Shown here piece after piece: positions 1 to 6,208 of a stretch of DNA of 11,458 bases (position 1 is the first letter of the stretch; every line of letters starts with the position of its first letter). A program made the translations under genes and the position numbers. Under the pieces are notes generated by a model that saw only the letters and a list, made by a program, of their open reading frames with translations, did not search any database and had not been told where the DNA came from. The stretch comes from Rhodospirillaceae bacterium UBA3470 (GTDB taxonomy: Bacteria > Pseudomonadota > Alphaproteobacteria > Rhodospirillales > Casp-alpha2): assembly GCA_002378125.1 (NCBI GenBank), contig DFRF01000043.1, forward strand, positions 1 through 11,458, given 5' to 3'.

Positions 1-1107
1 ATCCTTGAGGATCGGCGTCACCACCACGCACGTATCAACAATAAATTCGACACCTTGGGCTTCCAACTGGGCTCTGGTGCCGTCCTCATCAATAGCATCC
101 ATGGTGTGCCGCCCGGTGCAGATGTATACGGGGATTTGGAAGGCACGGCCACCTGCCAAGGCCGCTAGTCGGCGTGTCTCGGCCTCCGAAAAATGCGGAC
201 TTCCGAGCGCCAGACAATCCAAACGCGCAGTCCGAGTATTGCTGAGGCTGTCGCGCGCAGCACGAATGTCTGCGGCAGTGATAGTTATGACCTCCACAGG
301 CAGTTGGTCGTTCAGGACCGCAGCAACATCGGGCGCCTCCGGGGTTCTGCCGGCGACGTGAAACAGGCCGACGGCTCCCTTCGACGCAGCGGCGGCCCCC
401 AGAGCCTTGAGATTATCCTCGCTGATGTCGGCCGGCAGGCCGTCGATAACTGCGACCGACGTGCCCGCTTCAGCGCCCAGGATTGCGCCCAGAGCCGGAT
501 AAAGGGCGTCCATGGCCTTGAGGCGCGGACTGAGGCCAGTAACGTCGAGGATCATGTTAGCCCACCGGCCCTCGTCGCGATGCAGGCCCACGAACGGCGC
601 GCGACCGGCAACGGCGCAGCAGATGTCCAGGAGATCTCCATAACGTTCCGTCCGCGCACCCAGGACCGAATTGACGAAGGCCACGGCGTTGCTCTCGCCC
701 CAAGCCACCTGTTCGCCCCGGCCCGGCCGATGGCCCGCCTGGTAGGGTGCGCAAGTCCAACTGGGTTGGCACCCCAAATCCAGGTAGGCATCCATTTGGC
801 GACGTGCCATCGCCTTGAAATGCGCGTCGGCACACACCCGCTCCTCGTTGCCAAGATCCAGTGCGCCCACGTTCATCGTTGATGGTACGGATACGGTCGC
901 ACCCCTCTCGCGCAGCGTCTCTACGAACCTGACCCCGCTGTCTCCATGATAGAGACAGCCATCGATGTGGGCAGATACGATGGGAACCATCCGCTCGGCG
1001 CCCAAAAACTCCGCCGCGCGGACTACCAAGCGCATGGCCATGGCTCGGCCCGGCGCCGTGTCGTCGTTCAGCCAAGTGCGTTCAACGTCTGAGAGTTTAA
1101 GGCTCAT
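1..1107 (-). CDS. acnX: Aconitase X catalytic (large) subunit, partial at left edge
   Basis: The open frame encodes 369 residues with no stop before the window edge, so the C-terminus is missing. The N-terminus, the SAHIDG motif (residues 45-50), SWTCAPY (116-122), the GRGEQVAWGESNAV stretch (129-142) and DTCVVVTP (358-365) are typical of the aconitase X family (formerly DUF521). Characterised members are [Fe-S] dehydratases: bacterial ones act on cis-3-hydroxy-L-proline and archaeal ones on mevalonate 5-phosphate. The protein begins directly with the large-subunit fold, so this is probably the two-gene form, with a small swivelling subunit (DUF126) expected just past the left edge. Candidate cluster cysteines are C119, C298 and C360. 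At 303-305 it reads SPH where I recall many relatives having CPH. The ATG at 1107 is the first start after an in-frame TAA. It has no obvious Shine-Dalgarno and sits 2 bases after a hairpin. No proline racemase or pyrroline-carboxylate reductase is visible to confirm a hydroxyproline role. The family call is strong; the substrate is unknown. Confidence 0.88.
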   Translation of the reverse strand, partial: MSLKLSDVERTWLNDDTAPGRAMAMRLVVRAAEFLGAERMVPIVSAHIDGCLYHGDSGVRFVETLRERGATVSVPSTMNVGALDLGNEERVCADAHFKAMARRQMDAYLDLGCQPSWTCAPYQAGHRPGRGEQVAWGESNAVAFVNSVLGARTERYGDLLDICCAVAGRAPFVGLHRDEGRWANMILDVTGLSPRLKAMDALYPALGAILGAEAGTSVAVIDGLPADISEDNLKALGAAAASKGAVGLFHVAGRTPEAPDVAAVLNDQLPVEVITITAADIRAARDSLSNTRTARLDCLALGSPHFSEAETRRLAALAGGRAFQIPVYICTGRHTMDAIDEDGTRAQLEAQGVEFIVDTCVVVTPILKD

Positions 1108-1108
1108 G

Positions 1109-1131
1109 GGAAGAATTTAGACCATTCTTCC
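1109..1131 (-). promoter_or_regulatory. Inverted repeat immediately upstream of acnX start
   Basis: A perfect 7-base inverted repeat, GGAAGAA / TTCTTCC, with a 9-base loop ends one base from the ATG codon of acnX. In the mRNA it would occupy the place where a ribosome binding site should be. No T-tract follows, so it is not a standard terminator. It could be a translational control hairpin, an operator, or chance; only its presence is certain. Confidence 0.35.
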
Positions 1132-1152
1132 GGAGGAGGCATCCTCGGACGG

Positions 1153-1347
1153 TCAATCCGGCTCTTTCTGATCCTCACGGGTCTGTCCGGTTTCTGGGAA
1201 TATCCACATGGCGAAAACCATGAATACGCTTAATCCAATGACAATCCAGGAGAGTTGCACATTGCCCTGATCAACCTCCCAAATATACATGAGCACACCG
1301 ACCACCAGGACTACGATGGAAAGGCCTACCTTGATATTCGTGGGCAT
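1153..1347 (-). CDS. Small two-helix membrane protein, unknown function
   Basis: This encodes 64 residues. Two hydrophobic segments at about 7-23 and 32-50 are separated by a short polar loop containing EVDQGN. The C-terminal tail is charged and acidic (TREDQKEPD), and there is no signal peptidase site. It starts 8 bases after the stop of the upstream hydroxylase gene. It has only a weak AAGG close to the ATG, so it is probably translated by coupling. I do not recognise a family. Its position, packed between a membrane hydroxylase and aconitase X on the same strand, argues for a real gene. It could be a partner or stabiliser of the neighbouring membrane hydroxylase, but that rests on position alone. 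Confidence 0.65.
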   Translation of the reverse strand: MPTNIKVGLSIVVLVVGVLMYIWEVDQGNVQLSWIVIGLSVFMVFAMWIFPETGQTREDQKEPD

Positions 1348-1355
1348 ACCTTGGC

Positions 1356-2126
1356 CTACTCAGCCGCCATGGGATGCGCGGCGGCCTCCAGAGGGCCCTT
1401 GGGCTGGTCCTTCAGATCCGTTTTCAGGTGTGTTGAAGAATAGCCATTCAACAAATGTCCAAAAAAGCCGCGGTCCAGGTCGGACGTACCGAACAACCAA
1501 TCGGCAATGGGAAAGGTGAGGTTCATGTTCACTTCCATCATCAGCTTGCTGTTGTGATGCGCCGTATGATGTCGGCGCAGCGTATTCACCAACGGGCAAT
1601 AGCGTACGAAAGCGTTTTCATCGACATGACAACAGAAGTGCATGAACTCATACACTAGATACATGCCCGTGGTAGTCGACATGATCAACCAACCCACGTT
1701 TGGCGAAACCATAAAGCCACCGATCAACCCGGCCGGCATGGACATGAGGATGAACACCACCAGGGCATAGGGTGGAAACACGGTGACGCGCCAATCCGTG
1801 TGGTCGCGGAACCGCATTTCGGAATCCGTGAAGAACCGGTGATGGTTCAGGGTGTGGCGTTGATAGATAGCGCTGAGGCCCCTGTTGTTGATATGGTGGT
1901 GCATGACCTCTTTGTGCAGGAACCACTCAAAGATATTGCACAAAAAAATTACAATTGGAATGGTCAGCCATTCCCACCACAGCACCTGCCCCATGTGCTG
2001 GGCGTAGATGAAGAGCGCTGTGCCGCCAATCACATAGATCACCGCAATATGCACATATCCATTGTACCAGCCGGCAATCCGGGTGCGGTAATCTTGACGG
2101 AAATTCAATTGCTTATCGGCCATCAT
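1356..2126 (-). CDS. Fatty acid hydroxylase / sterol desaturase family membrane di-iron protein
   Basis: The product is a 256-residue integral membrane protein with histidine clusters typical of the fatty acid hydroxylase superfamily. These are HKEVMHH (71-77), HTLNHH (91-96), HFCCH (163-167) and HHTAHH (186-191), which would bind a di-iron centre on the cytoplasmic face. Hydrophobic segments lie near 26-44, 52-70, 117-140 and 143-162. Family members hydroxylate or desaturate lipids, sterols, carotenoids or small hydrophobic molecules using O2 and an electron donor; the substrate here is unknown. The open frame extends 117 codons further upstream, but that part overlaps the dioxygenase gene and has no family resemblance. 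ATG at 2126 (or 2123) is 22 bases after the dioxygenase stop and is preceded by a G-rich element (GGATGGGGG). The gene lies in the same unit as the OYE and dioxygenase genes. Confidence 0.85.
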   Translation of the reverse strand: MMADKQLNFRQDYRTRIAGWYNGYVHIAVIYVIGGTALFIYAQHMGQVLWWEWLTIPIVIFLCNIFEWFLHKEVMHHHINNRGLSAIYQRHTLNHHRFFTDSEMRFRDHTDWRVTVFPPYALVVFILMSMPAGLIGGFMVSPNVGWLIMSTTTGMYLVYEFMHFCCHVDENAFVRYCPLVNTLRRHHTAHHNSKLMMEVNMNLTFPIADWLFGTSDLDRGFFGHLLNGYSSTHLKTDLKDQPKGPLEAAAHPMAAE

Positions 2127-2148
2127 GGCATTGCCCCCATCCGGAGTT

Positions 2149-2976
2149 TCAGAGTTTCTGGGTGTTTTCGGCGGCATCCGCATACAACACGTCACGTATC
2201 GCCTGTGTAGCACGGCCGTGGAATGCAACCGCGTCTTCATCCAAGTCGCCACCGGGGATCGGCGTGAGTTCGAAATTGCCGAAGGTATCCTGACCACGTA
2301 CCAGGGCCGCACTATCCCAACTCCCAACAATCTGTACGGTATCCGGCGGCAGGAAATGCATGGAAATGCCGATCCGACGGTCCGACCCGTTGTTGGCGTC
2401 AGAGGCATGGGCCAAGCGGTAGTTGTGGATCGACATCTCGCCCGCGCGCAAAGGCATGTGGCGCGCGTTCGCCTCATCCAATGGAGCGGAAATTTCTTGG
2501 CCGCGGGTCAGCAGATTGTTGGCGTCGTAGCGATCCTCATGATCCATAACGTCACCCCGGTGCGTGCCCGGCATTACCCGCATGCACCCGTTTCCTACGC
2601 CAGCCGGCGACAGTGCGAGCCAAGCAGTGATGACGCTGTCGCTCGATAGCCCCCAATACCGCGTATCCTGGTGCCAAGACACGAAGCTTTGCGAACCGGC
2701 CTCCTTTATCCAGAACAGAGTGTTCCAGCACATGATATCCGGTCCGATGAGATCCTCGATAGGATCGAGAATTCGCGGGTCTCGGATCAAATCATCGAGC
2801 CATTTGAACAGAAGGTGCGATTTGTTGCGCTGCGCCGGTTCCAGCTTCCCGCCCTGGGCCGCCTCGAAGGCCTCAAGCTTTGAGCGCAGCACATCAACTT
2901 CATCGGCACCCAAAACGGGAATGGGGCAGATATATCCTTCCCTTTCGTACTGGTTTTTCTGTTCAACACTTAACAT
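2149..2976 (-). CDS. Phytanoyl-CoA dioxygenase (PhyH) family Fe(II)/2-oxoglutarate oxygenase
   Basis: This encodes a 275-residue soluble oxygenase. The iron-binding triad is visible: HQD (H102, D104) in SWHQDTRYWGL and a distal histidine, H190, in NYRLAHAS. R201 in RIGISMHF is placed to bind 2-oxoglutarate. The core SVITAWLALSPAGVGNGCMRVMPGTHR is typical of PhyH-family proteins. Members hydroxylate a C-H bond next to a carboxyl, thioester or amine group, consuming O2 and 2-oxoglutarate; the substrate here is not known. The frame opens 10 codons earlier at 3006. I chose the ATG at 2976 because GGAGAGGGG lies 5 bases upstream and the protein then begins with the usual 'Q...Y..-G-Y/F' start of this family. 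Next to aconitase X, it could create a hydroxyl group that the dehydratase later removes; this is inference. Confidence 0.88.
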   Translation of the reverse strand: MLSVEQKNQYEREGYICPIPVLGADEVDVLRSKLEAFEAAQGGKLEPAQRNKSHLLFKWLDDLIRDPRILDPIEDLIGPDIMCWNTLFWIKEAGSQSFVSWHQDTRYWGLSSDSVITAWLALSPAGVGNGCMRVMPGTHRGDVMDHEDRYDANNLLTRGQEISAPLDEANARHMPLRAGEMSIHNYRLAHASDANNGSDRRIGISMHFLPPDTVQIVGSWDSAALVRGQDTFGNFELTPIPGGDLDEDAVAFHGRATQAIRDVLYADAAENTQKL

Positions 2977-3001
2977 TCGAACCCCTCTCCATGCCGGTCT
3001 G

Positions 3002-3007
3002 ATCATA
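3002..3007 (-). promoter_or_regulatory. Possible extended -10 element upstream of the dioxygenase gene
   Basis: On the minus strand the sequence TGCTATGAT fits an extended -10 (TGnTATAAT, one mismatch in the hexamer). It lies about 26 bases upstream of the dioxygenase start. The -35 region is poor (TGAAAA at 17 bases). This could be an internal promoter, or chance within an otherwise continuous unit. Confidence 0.25.
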
Positions 3008-3027
3008 GCACAATCAGCCTAACATTT

Positions 3028-4239
3028 TCATGTCTCCCATGCGCCTTTGCCCAGATGGTGCGCATAGGCCGCAGCCGTCTCCACACCCCCTTGGTTGATA
3101 GGCATCTCTTTGGCCTGCTCACGCTGTCGCAGTCGATGCGCATATTCGTGTGGCATCATGCCGTGGGCATCGGTAACCCCCAGTTCCATGGCGGCATGCG
3201 CCGGCCAGTCCGCATGCCACAAGAGTTCCCGCGCCAGTGCGACCATATCAGCCTTGCCAGCCTGAAGGATATCCTCCGCCTGGCGCGGTTCGGTGATCAA
3301 ACCGACGGCAATGGTTGGCAATCCAGCTTCGCGGCGAACTCGATCGGAAAACGCGACCTGAAACCCTGGCACCCGAGGGACAAGGGGCATATCTGAATCG
3401 CCCGTGATACCCCCCGAGGAGCAATCGATAAGACTGATGTCCCGATCCTTCAGCGCCTTCGCAAAAGCTATCGAATCATTAAGGTCCCAAGCGCCGCCCT
3501 CACCGTCAACGCATGAGATGCGATAGAATACGGGAAGGTCGTTGGGCCAGGCGTCGCGAACGACCTCCGCGACCTCAAGGGGGAATCGCATGCGTGCCTC
3601 GCGATCGCCGCCATAAGCATCTTGGCGTTGGTTGCTGACGGGCGATAAAAAACTATGCAGGAGATAGCCGTGAGCCCCATGGACCTCACAGATTTGGTAC
3701 CCGGCATCTATGCTGCGCCGCGCCGCCTCCCGGAACTTCTCCAGGATCCGTCGAATGTCGTCACTATCCATCTCCTTCGGCGGATAGAAGCGTTTTTCGG
3801 CGTTGATGGGGCTGGGGGCCAAGGGCTGCCACGGTGCCGTGCCGTTCGCCGTATCCGCATCGGTCAATGGCGCAAAATCCATGATCGCCGTATGGCACGC
3901 CGCCTTGCGCCCAGAATGTCCAATTTGGATCGCCGGCACCGAACCCTGTTCGCGCACGAAATCGGTGATCCGGCGATACTGTGGAATGTGGCGATCGTCC
4001 CAGATACCGGCACAGGCATAGGTCTTGCGGCCAATATCTTCAACGGCGGTTTCCTCGCCGAATACTATGCCAGCGCCTCCCACCGCCATTCGCCCCACAT
4101 GGACCATCTGCCAATCGGTCGGCCCTCCATCCACCGAATGGTATTGGCACATGGGCGAGGCAACAACCCGATTTCGAACTGTCAAACCGCGAAAGGTGAT
4201 GGGTTTAAAAAGCTTCGGTGATTGCGTATCGACGGACAT
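3028..4239 (-). CDS. NADH:flavin oxidoreductase, Old Yellow Enzyme family (YqjM-like)
   Basis: The product is a 403-residue FMN-dependent ene-reductase-type TIM barrel. SPMCQYHS (28-35) carries the cysteine (C31) typical of the YqjM/thermophilic-like OYE class. AIQIGHSGRK (103-112) contributes Q106. HGAHGYLLHSFLSP (187-200) carries the substrate-binding H187/H190 pair and Y192. The barrel ends with TIAVGLI and MVALARELL, the FMN phosphate-binding region. Characterised relatives reduce activated C=C bonds with NAD(P)H; other family members are dienoyl-CoA reductases or demethylases. The frame opens at 4338, but the extra 33 residues are unlike the family. ATG at 4239 has GGGAGG 8 bases upstream and gives the normal FKPITFRGLTVRNR start. 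The C-terminal tail of roughly 40 residues makes it somewhat longer than usual. It is the first gene after a 304-base gap and so likely heads unit 3. Confidence 0.9.
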   Translation of the reverse strand: MSVDTQSPKLFKPITFRGLTVRNRVVASPMCQYHSVDGGPTDWQMVHVGRMAVGGAGIVFGEETAVEDIGRKTYACAGIWDDRHIPQYRRITDFVREQGSVPAIQIGHSGRKAACHTAIMDFAPLTDADTANGTAPWQPLAPSPINAEKRFYPPKEMDSDDIRRILEKFREAARRSIDAGYQICEVHGAHGYLLHSFLSPVSNQRQDAYGGDREARMRFPLEVAEVVRDAWPNDLPVFYRISCVDGEGGAWDLNDSIAFAKALKDRDISLIDCSSGGITGDSDMPLVPRVPGFQVAFSDRVRREAGLPTIAVGLITEPRQAEDILQAGKADMVALARELLWHADWPAHAAMELGVTDAHGMMPHEYAHRLRQREQAKEMPINQGGVETAAAYAHHLGKGAWET

Positions 4240-4543
4240 GTGGAACGCCTCCCTGCCTCTTGCTAATAACGATAGGCCGCCGACCCATAACGGTAAATTT
4301 ATGAATGTTTCAAAATATTCCAATCCCCGCGCAGGCATTTCGCCTTATGTGGTCATGAGCAGAACCGTTGCCGAATTTGACCCGCCCCGCCGAACCGGCT
4401 TTCGATACCAATGCGTCGGCGCCATAACATGCGGAGGACGCCATCTGGGATGGTCGCAATGACAATATCTAAACTGGATTGTCGAAATTGGACGCCGAAA
4501 TACCCGGGGTCATTGCCATCATTTACGAATTTGTGGTCTGCAG
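4240..4543. other. Non-coding gap between hyuB and the OYE gene
   Basis: This 304-base stretch contains no convincing gene. The open frame that crosses its left part is the unlikely upstream extension of the OYE gene. No clear intrinsic terminator was found for hyuB. The left end is AT-rich and may hold the promoter of the OYE unit. The direct repeat GCCGAA occurs in it, but I see no strong palindrome. Confidence 0.6.
4296..4323 (-). promoter_or_regulatory. Weak candidate promoter for the OYE-led unit
   Basis: On the minus strand TTGGAA, a 16-base AT-rich spacer and TAAATT give 4/6 matches to each sigma70 hexamer. It lies in the only AT-rich part of the gap and would start transcription about 50 bases before the OYE start codon. 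Both hexamers are imperfect, so this is tentative. Confidence 0.25.
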
Positions 4544-6208
4544 TTAATCCGCCTTAGCAGCCGTGTAGCCGTATTCCCGAGCCGCGCCTTCGGCGCTAAT
4601 CAATCCGTTCCTGAGGTCCGCCGATACGAGATCCTCCGCCCGCACATGAGGATCGCCATGTCCGGCGCCGCCGGGCGTGTGAATGACCAATCGCTCGCCG
4701 CTAGCCACGTGCTGGGTTCCCTTCCCGCGAAGCTGCGCGCCAGAGGCTAATCTTAAAGAACCCGCGTCCCCGTTTAATCCGCCGTCGCGGCCGCGAGGTG
4801 GATAATCGATGCGATCAAATGCCGCAAGGAGTTCCAGATCGGCGTCGATAGCCGATTCCACCTCTATCACCTGACCAAGGCCGCCCCGTTGCGCGCCAGC
4901 GCCGCCCGAATCGGTTCGATACTCCTTCCGCCATATCACGATGGGGGCCACAGACTCATTGATTTCGACCGGCGTGCCGCGAACGCCGGAGGGATAGGCC
5001 GTGGCTGACAAGCCGTCCTTGCTGGGCCGGGCGCCCGTTCCCCCATTGGTAACCGCGGTTATACAGAAGATGCTGGCATCGTTGCTGCCACGATCCGTTT
5101 CGCCGCGGAACGTGAGGTTCCAGAGACACCCCGCGCCTTCGGCAGGAATGCGTTCGGGAACTGCCTGGGCCAGGCAGCCAAACACGGTGTCCGGTAACAT
5201 CTGGCCGATAACGTGCCGCGAACACACGGCTGCCGGATAGGGCGCGTTAAGAATCGACCCCTCAGGGGCACGAACCGTAAACGGTGCCAAGGACCCGGCA
5301 TTATTCGGCACGTCTGAAGAAACAATGCAACTCAGGCCAAAGCTGGTATACGCGATGGTATAAGCATGAGGCACGTTGACCCCATAGCGCGATTGCGGAG
5401 AGGTGCCGTCGTAATCCACGGAGATGCCGTCGTCCGAAATCGTCACTTCCGCGACCAACTGAAGCGGTTTGTCATAGCCATCAATGGTCATAGAGCTTCG
5501 AAAGGTGCCTTTCGGCAGCTTAGCGACTTCCGCCATGACGGCGTCATAGGAATTCTGGCAAACGTAGTCGGCCAAGGCATCGAGGCCTTCAAGACCGAAC
5601 TCATCCATCATCTCCACTAGCCGGCAGCAACCGATATCGTTGCACGCGGCTAAGGAATAGACATCCCCTTCGGTTTCTACCGGCTGGCGTGTGTTCTGCC
5701 GAACCATGGCCAAGAGGGTCTCATTCATTTGACCCCGGTCCGCCAGCTTAAGCATGGGGATGTAAATCCCCTCCATGTGAACGTCTGTTCCGTCTGTCCC
5801 GGTCCCCAGCCCGCCAATATCCGTGATGTGCGAGGTGCACGAAAACAAAGCTACTAACCGGCCGTCCTTGAAGCACGGCGTAGTCAATACAAAGTCGTTG
5901 AGATGGCCAGTCCCAAGCCAGGGGTCGTTGGTGATATAGATATCCCCTTCATTCATAGTTTCCAGTGGGAAATGGCGGATGAAGTGCTTCACCGCTTCGG
6001 CCATAGAATTGACGTGACCCGGTGTGCCCGTGACGGCCTGGGCAATCATGCGGCCTTGCAGATCGAATACACCGGCGGACAAGTCCCCGCATTCGCGGAC
6101 GATAGGACTGAAGGCCGTTCGCAACAAGGTCTGGGCCTGCTCCTCAACGACGGATATGAGGCGGTTCCACATGATCTGCATCTGAATCTTTTCAAAGGCC
6201 TGGGTCAT
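4544..6208 (-). CDS. hyuB: Hydantoinase B / 5-oxoprolinase / acetone carboxylase superfamily subunit (HyuB)
   Basis: This encodes 554 residues, a normal length for HyuB. The N-terminus (QIMWNRLISVVEEQAQTLLRTAFSPIVRECGDLS) and the motifs ITNDPWLGTGHLND (92-105) and TSHITDIGG (125-133) are diagnostic. H102/D105 and H127/D130 are the likely metal ligands. The C-terminal PGGAGHGDP is also conserved. HyuB works with HyuA: the pair uses ATP to activate a carbonyl, then hydrolyses a cyclic amide (hydantoin, 5-oxoproline) or, in related enzymes, carboxylates a ketone. Which reaction applies cannot be told from these two subunits. No gamma subunit like that of acetone carboxylase is nearby, which leans towards the hydantoinase/lactamase type. 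Its ATGA start overlaps the hyuA stop by 4 bases, and GGGAG lies 8 bases upstream inside hyuA, so the two are translationally coupled. Confidence 0.92.
   Translation of the reverse strand: MTQAFEKIQMQIMWNRLISVVEEQAQTLLRTAFSPIVRECGDLSAGVFDLQGRMIAQAVTGTPGHVNSMAEAVKHFIRHFPLETMNEGDIYITNDPWLGTGHLNDFVLTTPCFKDGRLVALFSCTSHITDIGGLGTGTDGTDVHMEGIYIPMLKLADRGQMNETLLAMVRQNTRQPVETEGDVYSLAACNDIGCCRLVEMMDEFGLEGLDALADYVCQNSYDAVMAEVAKLPKGTFRSSMTIDGYDKPLQLVAEVTISDDGISVDYDGTSPQSRYGVNVPHAYTIAYTSFGLSCIVSSDVPNNAGSLAPFTVRAPEGSILNAPYPAAVCSRHVIGQMLPDTVFGCLAQAVPERIPAEGAGCLWNLTFRGETDRGSNDASIFCITAVTNGGTGARPSKDGLSATAYPSGVRGTPVEINESVAPIVIWRKEYRTDSGGAGAQRGGLGQVIEVESAIDADLELLAAFDRIDYPPRGRDGGLNGDAGSLRLASGAQLRGKGTQHVASGERLVIHTPGGAGHGDPHVRAEDLVSADLRNGLISAEGAAREYGYTAAKAD

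Noticed and set aside
193..882. Plus-strand open frame of 229 codons at the left end
   Set aside because: It is antisense to the aconitase X frame, which shows family motifs throughout.
2127..2477. Upstream extension of the membrane hydroxylase frame by 117 codons
   Set aside because: It overlaps the well-supported dioxygenase gene in another frame, has no family resemblance, and a normal start with a G-rich site exists at 2126.
2999..3017. CTGAT / ATCAG inverted repeat between the OYE and dioxygenase genes, as a terminator
   Set aside because: Five-base stem rich in A and T, with no T-tract on the transcribed side.
4240..4338. Upstream extension of the OYE frame by 33 codons
   Set aside because: ATG at 4239 has a good ribosome site and gives the normal family N-terminus. 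The extension covers the likely promoter.
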